A stretch of 8,962 bases of DNA from Acidobacteriaceae bacterium. GTDB lineage: Bacteria; Acidobacteriota; Terriglobia; Terriglobales; Acidobacteriaceae. This document shows, piece after piece, positions 1-7,495 of this stretch; position 1 is the stretch's first letter, and the number at the start of each line of letters is the position of its first letter. The DNA lies in the NCBI GenBank assembly GCA_009781125.1, contig WQYS01000081.1, forward strand, positions 1 through 8,962. Reading direction: 5' to 3'. The position numbers and the translations under genes were made by a program. The notes beneath the pieces were generated by a model. It made no database searches and had not been told where the DNA came from. It was given only the letters and a program-made list of their open reading frames with translations.

Positions 1-1662
1 CAGGGACGCATCGCGCACGGCTACATCTTCAGCGGACATCGCGGCATCGGCAAGACGACCATCGCCCGCATTCTGGCCATGGCGCTGAACTGCCGTAACG
101 CCATCGGCTCCGCCGAGCGCCCCGCGGCAGAGCCTTGCCAGAGCTGCGATAGCTGCGCCGAGATTCGCGCCGGGAACTCCGTGGACGTCATCGAGATCGA
201 CGCGGCCACCAATCGCGGCATCGACGAGATCCGCGAGCTACGCGACGCCGCCCGCTACCGTCCGGCGCGGGACCGGTACAAGATTTACATCCTCGACGAG
301 GCGCATCAGATTACCGACGCCGCCTTCAACGCCCTGCTCAAGACGCTGGAAGAGCCGCCCGAGCACATCGTCTTTATGATGGCCACCACGCAGCCCGAGG
401 ACATTCCGCAGACGGTGCGCTCGCGCTGCCAGCACTTCAGCTTTCATGCCGTGAAGCTGGCCGATATTCTGGGCGAGTTGCGCGCGATCTCCGGGCATGA
501 AAACGTCGCAGCCGACGATGCCGCGCTGAACCTGCTGGCCGAGGCCGGAGACGGTTCCATGCGCGATGCTCTGTCCATCATGGACCAGGCGATTGCCAGC
601 GCTCCGCTCGAAGACGGGCGGCCACGGCTGGAAGCCGGTCAGATTCGCGAGCTGATGGGCACGGTGCCGAACGCGGTCTTCGAGAAGGTTCTCGAAGCCG
701 TCGACGCCAACCGCAGCGCCGAGGTGATGACGGTCGCCAATGAGCTTCTCGACGCGGGAAACAGTCCGGCGCAGCTTGCCCGGCAGTTTGTCCGTTACTT
801 GCGAAACTGCGTGGTGGCGAAGATCGCTGGAATCACTCCTGGCGAGAGCGCGGACGGAAACGCGACGGAGCTGCTCCAGGTCTCACCTGACGAGCAGCGG
901 CGGGCTGCGCGCTCGGCAGCGCTCTTCACCGAGGAAGAGCTGACGCGCTTCCTGAACGTGATGCTGCGGACCTTCGACGAGCTTGGATACCGGCAGGAGC
1001 AGAGGTTCCACTTCGAGCTTGGACTGCTCAAGCTGGTGCATCTGCGTCGCCTGCTTCCTGTAGAGGAGGCTCTGAGCCAGCTTCCCGTGCCGGGGGGTGG
1101 TTCCCCGAAGCCCCGGCCTGTGGCTTCCGCTCCTCCGGCTCCTGCCGTTCCGGTAGCTCCTAAGGCAGTCGCGCCGGTAAAATCGGCTTTCACGCCTTTT
1201 GAAGCAGACCGCAGCCGCAAGCCGGTTGAAGAAGCTCAGCCCAATCCGCTGCCTGCTGCTGTGCCAACTGCTCCAAAATCAGCAGAGGAGTTGCAGAGCA
1301 TCGCTCGTGGCGCTCTGAGCAGCGCCACGAGCCAGGGTTCAGCCGCGGATGCGATGGCCGACGCTACGTGGAGTCTCGAAAACGGCGAACTTCGCGTGCA
1401 GACTACGCTCTCCCAGACCATGCTTTCGGTGGTGATTAATCCGGAGGCGGACAAGATCGTCCGCTCCGCGTTGCGCGCTGCGGGCGCAGGCGAACTGAAG
1501 CTGGTTCTGCTGCCGGGAGCCGAGACCTCGGCTCCGAAGAAGCAAAAAATCGTGCGCACAGGAAGCGTTCAGGCCAAGGCTCTGGAGCATCCCATCGTGC
1601 AGCAGGCGCAGAAGCTCTTCGATGCGGAGATTAACCAAGTCATCGATCTGGGCGGCAGCTAA
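1..1662 (+). CDS. dnaX: DNA polymerase III subunit gamma/tau (5' partial)
   Basis: Clamp-loader ATPase subunit of the replicative polymerase; loads the sliding clamp and, as tau, tethers polymerase cores and helicase. The reading frame is open from base 1, so the start lies upstream; 553 codons are visible. Seen, in window residue numbers: Walker A GHRGIGKT (12-19), four zinc-binding cysteines C31, C46, C49, C52, Walker B DEAH (99-102), sensor-1 region around MATTQP (127-132), arginine-finger SRC (141-143) and sensor-2 GSMRDAL (185-191). Comparing Walker A and the first cysteine with E. coli DnaX (about +33) suggests only some 33 N-terminal residues are missing. A collar-like domain follows to about residue 355, then a Pro/Ala-rich linker (about 360-430) and a short C-terminal domain. 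No in-frame A-AAA-AAG slippery heptamer is visible, so a frameshift-made gamma form is not supported. The next gene is not ybaB-recR, the common partner. Confidence 0.96.
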   Translation, partial: QGRIAHGYIFSGHRGIGKTTIARILAMALNCRNAIGSAERPAAEPCQSCDSCAEIRAGNSVDVIEIDAATNRGIDEIRELRDAARYRPARDRYKIYILDEAHQITDAAFNALLKTLEEPPEHIVFMMATTQPEDIPQTVRSRCQHFSFHAVKLADILGELRAISGHENVAADDAALNLLAEAGDGSMRDALSIMDQAIASAPLEDGRPRLEAGQIRELMGTVPNAVFEKVLEAVDANRSAEVMTVANELLDAGNSPAQLARQFVRYLRNCVVAKIAGITPGESADGNATELLQVSPDEQRRAARSAALFTEEELTRFLNVMLRTFDELGYRQEQRFHFELGLLKLVHLRRLLPVEEALSQLPVPGGGSPKPRPVASAPPAPAVPVAPKAVAPVKSAFTPFEADRSRKPVEEAQPNPLPAAVPTAPKSAEELQSIARGALSSATSQGSAADAMADATWSLENGELRVQTTLSQTMLSVVINPEADKIVRSALRAAGAGELKLVLLPGAETSAPKKQKIVRTGSVQAKALEHPIVQQAQKLFDAEINQVIDLGGS

Positions 1663-1695
1663 AGACTGCTGTTCTGTAATGTCATGAGGGTCCGC

Positions 1696-3141
1696 ATGAC
1701 TCCACTCACCCGACCACGATGGCTGCTGCTGGGAGCCGTTCTGGCTTTTGCCCTTCCATACGCAGCCGCGCGCGGGCCGCAGGCTCCCGTCAGCATTCCT
1801 CTTGAGCCTCTGGGCTATGAGCCGGTCCCCGAGCAACTGCTGCTGTCGGGCGGCTCCATGCTGACCGTGGATTTTGTGGATGAGCATCACCTGCTCGTTA
1901 CCTTCTACCTGAAGCAGGTGCTGAAACGTCTCCCGGATTGCCTGCCGGAGGATCAGGATCGCGTCATCGAGGCCTGGCTGCTGGAGCTGCCCAGCGGCAA
2001 GCCGCTTGCGCATACATCATGGCGAGTCCACGACCACGGGCGGTACCTGTGGAGTCTGGGCGGAGGCCGCTTCCTGCTGCGCGTGCGCAATACGCTCGCG
2101 ACCATTGCGCCACTGGCAAACCTTGGCTCGGGAGACGCCTTCTCCGAATGGCCGCTGCTCGAGACCTCTACTCGGCAGATCGATTCGATTCAACTGTCGC
2201 CAGATGGAGAGATGATGATGGTCGAGTCGAGCGCGAAGAAACCTGTTTCAATAACGGGCGCCGAGTCTCACCACGATCCGGCGGCCCTCACGCAGGTGGA
2301 CCTCTTTCACATAGTGATACCGGATGGATCCGGCGATGCCATCGAAGCAAGTCATGTAGGCCGTGTTTCGATAAAAGGGATTGGGGACATCCCCATGGAC
2401 TCGGCAGGAATCATCTCCGCCGCGAAAGACGGATTGCTCTGGCAGTTTAACTTCAAGGGCTTCGATGGCACGGCCACGGCGCTGGCTCCGTTCAACTCGT
2501 CCTGCCACCCCAGGCCGTATCTTGTCAGCCGCAGCGAGTTTGTCGCCTTCGGCTGTCACGCGACCAAGGATATACAGGTTATCGGCGGCTTCAACCTGCG
2601 CGGCGAGGAGATGTGGGAGCAGACCTTTGCCAGCAGCCTGCTTACGCCACGGTTCGCCTTCGCGCCTGCGGCGGGACGCTTTGCCCTGAGCCACATGATC
2701 TCGTCTCTCTCTGGCGAGGATGTCTCAAAGTACGCGCCGGAGCTCATCGATCGGCAAACCATCGTTGTCTACCAGACCGACAGCGGACGCCAGATTCTGC
2801 ACCTCGATTGCACGCCCATCGATGTGGCCGGACAGAACTTCGCGCTCTCGTCTGACGGGCTGAGCCTTGCCGTTTTTCACAACGAGGCTATCGAGGTTTA
2901 TAGCCTGCCGTCACTCACCGCAGAAGAGAAGAAAGCGGTGCAGCTTGCAAAGGAGTCGGAGCCGGAGGTAACTGCTGGGGAGCTTCGTTTCGCGCAGCCT
3001 GCTGCGGAGCCTCGGGCCAGTCAGCCCGTCGATGCAGAAAAAGCTGCCAATGTATCCGTCCCTGCGAGCGGATCGCGCAAGCCGCCTACGTGGTTTACGC
3101 TTCCAGAAGATAAGTCAGACGCTCAAGAATCACCGAAATAG
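1696..3141 (+). CDS. Putative secreted beta-propeller (WD40-like) protein, function unknown
   Basis: I do not recognise a specific family. The N-terminus has an Arg-rich start then a hydrophobic stretch (WLLLGAVLAFALPYAAA, about residues 9-25), which looks like a Sec signal peptide with cleavage near AAA/RG. The mature part is rich in short beta-type segments, two of which resemble WD40-like blades: IDSIQLSPDGEMMM (about 162-175) and NFALSSDGLSLAVF (about 381-394). Four cysteines (about C82, C270, C287, C372) could form disulfides outside the cytoplasm. The last 60 residues are Pro/Ala/Ser/Glu-rich and probably disordered. Start choice: ATG 1696 has GAGGG at 1686-1690 at good spacing; an in-frame ATG at 1684 has no visible ribosome site and would add four residues. 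It begins 33 bp after dnaX with no terminator seen between, so cotranscription is possible. Role is unknown; surface or periplasmic location is an inference. Confidence 0.8.
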   Translation: MTPLTRPRWLLLGAVLAFALPYAAARGPQAPVSIPLEPLGYEPVPEQLLLSGGSMLTVDFVDEHHLLVTFYLKQVLKRLPDCLPEDQDRVIEAWLLELPSGKPLAHTSWRVHDHGRYLWSLGGGRFLLRVRNTLATIAPLANLGSGDAFSEWPLLETSTRQIDSIQLSPDGEMMMVESSAKKPVSITGAESHHDPAALTQVDLFHIVIPDGSGDAIEASHVGRVSIKGIGDIPMDSAGIISAAKDGLLWQFNFKGFDGTATALAPFNSSCHPRPYLVSRSEFVAFGCHATKDIQVIGGFNLRGEEMWEQTFASSLLTPRFAFAPAAGRFALSHMISSLSGEDVSKYAPELIDRQTIVVYQTDSGRQILHLDCTPIDVAGQNFALSSDGLSLAVFHNEAIEVYSLPSLTAEEKKAVQLAKESEPEVTAGELRFAQPAAEPRASQPVDAEKAANVSVPASGSRKPPTWFTLPEDKSDAQESPK

Positions 3142-3164
3142 AGCGCGCGAATCGATGGTAATCC

Positions 3165-3194
3165 TGCATGTATTACAATGTAATGCACGGAGGG
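3165..3194 (+). promoter_or_regulatory. Candidate promoter/operator and ribosome site of the toxin-antitoxin operon
   Basis: A perfect 5-bp inverted repeat ATTAC-AAT-GTAAT (3172-3184) lies just upstream of the antitoxin gene. A good -10 hexamer, TACAAT (3174-3179), overlaps it; no strong -35 is visible 16-18 bp upstream. GGAGGG at 3189-3194 is the ribosome site, 7 bp before the ATG. Antitoxins of the RelB/DinJ type bind palindromes over their own promoter, so this arrangement fits autorepression. The role is inferred from position and symmetry. Confidence 0.5.
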
Positions 3195-3201
3195 TGGTGT
3201 T

Positions 3202-3465
3202 ATGAGCGCTAACGCACTGGTACAAACTCGCGTGGACGGGGTGGTTAAGAAGAAGGCGGCTGCTGTGCTGGAGGACCTTGGACTGACCGTCTCTGACGCC
3301 GTGCGCCTGCTGCTGACCCGCTTGGCGCGGGATAAGGCTCTGCCGTTTGAACTGCTGACTCCGAATGCGGAAACTGTAGCCGCCATGCGTGACGCTCGCG
3401 CGGGTAAGGTCAAGAGTTTTGATAGTGTTGAGGATTTGATGGCGGACCTGAATGCGGAGGATTGA
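3202..3465 (+). CDS. dinJ: Type II antitoxin, RelB/DinJ family
   Basis: An 87-residue cytoplasmic antitoxin that should neutralise the toxin encoded immediately downstream and repress the shared promoter. The N-terminal half (about residues 6-43) fits the ribbon-helix-helix fold: a short beta strand (ALVQTRVD), a first helix with KKKAAAVLEDLGLT, then SDAVRLLLTRLARDKALPFEL, the typical DinJ/RelB second helix and exit. The C-terminal part (about 52-87), rich in acidic residues, is the usual flexible toxin-binding tail. GGAGGG lies 7 bp upstream of the ATG, so the start is well supported. The 3' end overlaps the toxin gene by 14 bp, which implies translational coupling. The length is typical for DinJ (E. 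coli 86 residues). Confidence 0.92.
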   Translation: MSANALVQTRVDGVVKKKAAAVLEDLGLTVSDAVRLLLTRLARDKALPFELLTPNAETVAAMRDARAGKVKSFDSVEDLMADLNAED

Positions 3466-3733
3466 TCGAACCAATAAGTTCAAGCGCGACTATAAAAGGG
3501 AATCCAAAGGTCCGCACGGAGAATATCTCGCAAAGCATTTTGCGCAGCTTATCCAGGCGCTTGCAGATGACAAACCGCTCGGCGCGAAACATAGAGACCA
3601 TGCCCTTGTTGGCGAATGGAAAGACCACAGGGACCTTCATCTCCAGCCTGATTTGATCCTGATTTACAGCAAGCCGGATGATTTCACGCTGCAACTGATT
3701 CGCCTCGGTTCACACGCAGAATTAAGCCTGTGA
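3452..3733 (+). CDS. yafQ: Type II toxin, YafQ/RelE-family mRNA interferase
   Basis: A 93-residue RelE-fold toxin, predicted to cleave mRNA in the ribosome when free of its antitoxin. The block KHRDHALVGEWKDHRDLHL (46-64) followed by QPDLILIY (65-72) matches the YafQ signature. H50, H63 and D67 fall at the same numbers as the reported catalytic residues of E. coli YafQ, and H88 corresponds to its H87. Two positions differ by my alignment from memory: E. coli W68 is L68 here, and the Phe near the C-terminus (F91) is a Ser (S92). The basic N-terminus (RRIDRTNKFKRDYKR) is usual. ATG 3452 overlaps the antitoxin end by 14 bp, with only a weak ribosome site (GGCGGA), consistent with coupling. Base composition is lower in GC than flanking housekeeping genes (about 47% in 3481-3540), compatible with acquisition. 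Function is confident at family level; activity is untested. Confidence 0.9.
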   Translation: MRRIDRTNKFKRDYKRESKGPHGEYLAKHFAQLIQALADDKPLGAKHRDHALVGEWKDHRDLHLQPDLILIYSKPDDFTLQLIRLGSHAELSL

Positions 3734-3755
3734 TTCCATAGATCATGCAGCGGTT

Positions 3756-3786
3756 AAAAACATACAGCCCGGACTCTGCCGGGCTG
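3756..3786 (-). terminator. Intrinsic terminator of rpsT
   Basis: CAGCCCGG (3765-3772) and CCGGGCTG (3779-3786) form a perfect 8-bp stem with a 6-nt loop. Read on the minus strand it is followed after TATG by five T residues (3760-3756), giving a classic rho-independent terminator 25 bp past the rpsT stop. On the plus strand no T tract follows, so it should not efficiently end the toxin transcript, which converges on it. Confidence 0.85.
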
Positions 3787-3811
3787 GACGCTGGAAGTAG
3801 AAGTCCTACCG

Positions 3812-4087
3812 TTAGGCAGCCTTCAATGTAGCGGCTTTGACGCGCGCATTCAGGCGGCTCTTGTAGCGGCTGGCCGTGTTCTTGTGGATCACGCCCTTCT
3901 GCACGCTCTTGTCGAGGATCGAAACCGTCTCGCTGTAAGCGCTCTTCAGATCGGTGGCGTTGCCCTTGGCGACAGCCTCGCGCAGCGAGCGCAGCGTGGT
4001 GCGCAGCTTGCTCTTGTTGGCGCGGTTCTGGGCTGTCTTCGTTTCGGTCTGACGCGCGCGCTTCAACGACGAAAAATGATTTGCCAT
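3812..4087 (-). CDS. rpsT: 30S ribosomal protein S20
   Basis: A 91-residue, very basic primary 16S rRNA-binding protein of the small subunit. The start [15 protein letters not shown] is the typical S20 N-terminus (MANxxSAxKRxR), followed by the [19 protein letters not shown] helix, the [21 protein letters not shown] block with the conserved G-(V/I)-I-HKN turn, and the C-terminal ASRYKSRLN helix with an Ala/Lys-rich end. Length matches the family. The frame stays open upstream to 4177, but the added residues are not S20-like and the MANH methionine is the conserved start; only a weak purine-rich site (AGAAAGAG) precedes it. It is monocistronic, divergent from the phoH operon and convergent with the toxin gene. 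E. coli S20 is translationally autoregulated; a leader of about 95 nt here leaves room for that, unproven. Confidence 0.97.
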   Translation of the reverse strand: MANHFSSLKRARQTETKTAQNRANKSKLRTTLRSLREAVAKGNATDLKSAYSETVSILDKSVQKGVIHKNTASRYKSRLNARVKAATLKAA

Positions 4088-4189
4088 GCTTTTGAACTCT
4101 TTCTCTGCCCGCGTCTGGGGCGGGGAATGTGGAATCGAGGCCGGAGGCTGGACCAGATACACAGCTCGGCCCACCACTGCAATCTCTTA

Positions 4190-4218
4190 ACGATACGAAA
4201 CACTGGAGTTAAAATCAA
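4190..4218 (-). promoter_or_regulatory. Candidate sigma-70 promoter of rpsT
   Basis: On the minus strand, -35 TTGATT (4218-4213) and -10 TATCGT (4195-4190) are separated by exactly 17 bp. Transcription would start near 4183, giving a leader of about 95 nt. Within it a 5-bp stem CCCGC/GCGGG with a 7-nt loop (4108-4124) lies just before the weak ribosome site and could affect translation. The promoter is judged by consensus match only. Confidence 0.5.
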
Positions 4219-4335
4219 CCCGGCGGTTCACAAAACAGCCTCAAAAATACATAATTCAAGAGGTTCTCGCCCGCGGCTCGAAGCGCTCACGGGAGGGGTT
4301 CATAAAGGGTGCATTTTCTGTCACTCCCAAGGTAC

Positions 4336-4364
4336 TTGACGCGGACCCGGGAGCGTTCTACTCT
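4336..4364 (+). promoter_or_regulatory. Candidate promoter of the phoH-ybeY-corC operon
   Basis: A strong -35, TTGACG (4336-4341), is followed after 17 bp by TACTCT (4359-4364), a weak -10 with three of six consensus bases. A start near 4371 would give phoH a leader of about 170 nt. Nearer the gene, TATTCT (4477-4482) is another possible -10 but lacks a good -35. Confidence is limited. Confidence 0.35.
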
Positions 4365-4543
4365 GTGCCCAGCTACGGCATCGGCGCACATTTGGCAAAC
4401 TTCGCCATCACGGGTCGCAGGCTCCATCAAGACGATGGGGAGCACCCGCCCATCAGTTGCCCATCTTTTCACAACCTATTCTTTATTCCTGCGTTTAATT
4501 CATTAACGACGTTTTGCCAGCGGAGGGAACCCACTTCAGATTA

Positions 4544-5590
<1,047 letters not shown>

Positions 5591-5647
5591 CAGTTGCGAT
5601 ACCATCGTTAAGGGAGGGAGTCTGACCGGCTCCGTTCCATCTTCACG

Positions 5648-6133
5648 ATGATCATCATCGAACCTCCAGGTAAGTTCTCCAACCAGGCGCTGGCAACGCT
5701 CAGCCGCAGCGGTCTGTCGCGCTTTGTCAATCGCGCGCGCGGGACAATCGCGCTTGCTGGTGAAGTGGATGTTCTGCTGACTTCGGATGCTGTGATTCGC
5801 AGGCTCAATCGTGACTTTCGCGGCCTGAACAAGCCTACCGATGTGCTGAGCTTTCCCGCCCCGGCAGAGATAGCTCACGAACGCAGCGGCGACATCGCCA
5901 TCTCGCTGGAAACAGCGGCGCGACAGGCAGCCAGCTTCGGCCACTCGCTGCGCGACGAGGTTCGCGTGCTGGTTCTGCACGGACTGCTGCACCTCTCGGG
6001 CATGGACCACGAGACCGACAACGGAGCTAATGGATCTATGGCCGTCCGCGAGACAGAACTGCGTCGCGAGCTGCGTCTTCCTGCCACGCTGATCGAGCGG
6101 GCACACCGCAAGCCATCGAAGAGGAGTCTATGA
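5648..6133 (+). CDS. ybeY: Endoribonuclease YbeY (16S rRNA maturation)
   Basis: A 161-residue zinc-dependent endoribonuclease of the UPF0054 family, involved in 16S rRNA 3'-end maturation and 70S quality control. Seen: the zinc triad in HGLLHLSGMDH (111-121; H111, H115, H121), and the conserved LNRDFRGLNKPTDVLSFP block (53-70) with the family Arg at R58. GDIAISLETA (81-90) matches the usual GDI(V/A)IS strand. The C-terminus ends in a basic RAHRKPSKRSL tail. ATG 5648 is the only usable start: an in-frame stop lies at 5609-5611 and no ATG, GTG or TTG lies between. No ribosome site sits at normal distance; AGGGAGGG (5611-5618) is about 30 bp upstream. It lies 57 bp after phoH, and its stop overlaps the next start in an ATGA, implying coupling. 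Confidence 0.96.
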   Translation: MIIIEPPGKFSNQALATLSRSGLSRFVNRARGTIALAGEVDVLLTSDAVIRRLNRDFRGLNKPTDVLSFPAPAEIAHERSGDIAISLETAARQAASFGHSLRDEVRVLVLHGLLHLSGMDHETDNGANGSMAVRETELRRELRLPATLIERAHRKPSKRSL

Positions 6134-7476
6134 GCTATTGGGCAACCATCCTGATGGTGCTGCTGCCGGCCATTCTGGTACTGGCTGCGTATGCCGATCG
6201 CGTCTACTCCGAGATGGGCAAGTTTCTGGCGCGCGAGTATCAGGACAACGTCGATGCCTGGGAAGAGCTGGTCGAGCCGCGCCTGCACCTGAGCCGCGAA
6301 TCGGCGGCGTTGTCGGCCTCGGTGCTGCGCCAGCTTACTTTGGCGGCCATGGCGCTGCTGGCGGGACTGCGGCTCTACGACAGCGGTCGGCTGTCGCTGC
6401 ATTATCCCTACTGGGCCGATACCGCGCGCGCCGCCTTTGAGCTGGTCCTGCTGGTGCTTCTGTTCGACCGCCTGATCCCCCAGATTCTGTTTGCGCGGAC
6501 AAGCGGACGCTGGACTCAGTATCTCCGCCCGCTGTTGCAGGCGCTGTTTTACCTGATTCTGCCGGTGACTCTGCTGCTGGGGCTGCTGTTGTCGATTGCG
6601 GCGTTGGCCGAGCCGGAGAACACCGAGGAGGAAGAGCATCCTTCCGAGGCCATGGAGGCGCTGCTCGAAGCGGGCGAGGAGGAGGGCATCCTCGAGGAGT
6701 CGGACCGCGAGCTGGTGCGCTCCGTGGTGGAGTTCGGCGATATGGTTGTGCGCGAGGTCATGACGCCGCGTCCGGATATTTTTGCTGTTCCCGTGACGCT
6801 GACGCTGCAGGAGTTCATCGACCAATTCAAGGAGCACGTCTTCTCGCGCGTGCCGGTCTACGCGGGTTCGCTCGACCAGATCACAGGGATCGTCTTCGCG
6901 CATGACCTGCTGAAGGTTCCGCCGGAGGCCACGACCGTGGCCGATATCCAGCGCGCGGCGGCGTTCGTCCCCGAGACCAAGCGCGTGGCCGAGATGCTGC
7001 GCGAGATGCAGCGCGAAAAACAGCACATGCGCATCGTCATCGACGAGTACGGCAGCGTCGCCGGCCTGGTCACCATTGAGGATCTGCTGGAGGCCATCGT
7101 AGGAGATATCGCCGACGAGCACGACGAGGCAGAAGAGACGACTCCGGTGCGCGAGGCCGATGGAGCCTACCGCGTTCCCGGCAGCCTGGAACTTCCGCGC
7201 CTGCGCGAGCTGTTCGCCGACGAGATGGAAAAGGCTCCGGAGCCAGCCGAGACCGAAGAGACCGACGAGCCGCACGAGGAGGAGCTGAACCCGCTGCGTC
7301 TGTTCGAGAACTATGAATCGACTACCGTAGGCGGACTAGTCTCAGAGATCGCAGGCCACATACCCTTGCCAGGCGAGGTCGTGGAGGCAGAAGGCTTGCG
7401 CATGGAGGTGTTGGCCTCAACCGCCCGCCGCATCGATAGAGTAAGAGTAAGCCTGACAGGACACGTTCCCGCTTGA
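6130..7476 (+). CDS. Membrane-anchored CBS-pair/CorC-HlyC protein (YbeX-like)
   Basis: A 448-residue inner-membrane protein of the hemolysin C/CorC group, whose members are linked to Mg/Co homeostasis; E. coli ybeX, the syntenic gene, lacks membrane helices. Seen: four likely membrane helices (about 4-20, 67-82, 100-119, 133-160), an acidic linker (161-192), CBS 1 (about 208-265, VREVMTPRPDIFAV to GIVFAHDLL), CBS 2 (about 273-330, with the signature DEYGSVAGLVTIEDLLEAIV at 305-324), and a C-terminal CorC_HlyC domain (about 340-444, TVGGLVSEIAGHIPLPGE). That domain carries a Glu/Pro-rich insertion at about 364-388. The membrane part sits where DUF21/CNNM would be, but the family GE-I-x-PK motif is replaced by DRLIPQIL (113-120) and no SxxEtAL-type start is visible. 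GAGGAG (6121-6126) precedes the ATG, which overlaps the ybeY stop by 4 bp. Transport activity is not shown. Confidence 0.9.
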   Translation: MSYWATILMVLLPAILVLAAYADRVYSEMGKFLAREYQDNVDAWEELVEPRLHLSRESAALSASVLRQLTLAAMALLAGLRLYDSGRLSLHYPYWADTARAAFELVLLVLLFDRLIPQILFARTSGRWTQYLRPLLQALFYLILPVTLLLGLLLSIAALAEPENTEEEEHPSEAMEALLEAGEEEGILEESDRELVRSVVEFGDMVVREVMTPRPDIFAVPVTLTLQEFIDQFKEHVFSRVPVYAGSLDQITGIVFAHDLLKVPPEATTVADIQRAAAFVPETKRVAEMLREMQREKQHMRIVIDEYGSVAGLVTIEDLLEAIVGDIADEHDEAEETTPVREADGAYRVPGSLELPRLRELFADEMEKAPEPAETEETDEPHEEELNPLRLFENYESTTVGGLVSEIAGHIPLPGEVVEAEGLRMEVLASTARRIDRVRVSLTGHVPA

Positions 7477-7495
7477 TTGTGAGTAAACTATTGCC

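Larger units (their letters stand above)
4088..4543. other. Divergent intergenic region between rpsT and phoH, no gene seen
   Basis: This stretch of about 456 bp has no convincing coding frame; the open frames here lack ribosome sites and look non-natural. It holds the rpsT leader and promoter on the minus strand (4088-4218), a short AT-rich patch (about 4198-4262), a candidate phoH promoter on the plus strand (4336-4364), and a phoH leader of about 170 nt. In that leader GATGGG (4434-4439) can pair with either of two CCCATC copies (4449-4454 or 4460-4465), the second directly followed by TTTTC. No tRNA, SRP RNA or tmRNA pattern was recognised. Confidence 0.6.

Noticed and set aside
1543..1550. 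CAAAAAAT run in dnaX as a programmed frameshift site
   Set aside because: In frame it reads CAA AAA ATC, not the X-XXY-YYZ heptamer, and it lies near the 3' end, far beyond where gamma would terminate. Chance polymerase slippage cannot be excluded, but nothing supports a programmed site.
4088..4177. N-terminal extension of rpsT to 4177
   Set aside because: The extra residues are Pro-rich and unlike S20, and the conserved MANH start is at 4087; the region is better read as the 5' leader.
3884..4339. Long plus-strand open frame opposite rpsT
   Set aside because: It is antisense to a certain ribosomal gene, has no ribosome site, and its product has no sensible composition; it is a by-product of GC-rich codon use.
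4366..4470. Structured small RNA (tRNA, SRP RNA, 6S-like) after the TTGACG promoter candidate
   Set aside because: No cloverleaf, SRP core motif or long rod structure could be recognised by eye; only short local stems are present.
4309..4506. Plus-strand frame of 65 residues in the phoH leader
   Set aside because: GTG start without a ribosome site, overlapping the candidate promoter, and no recognisable product.
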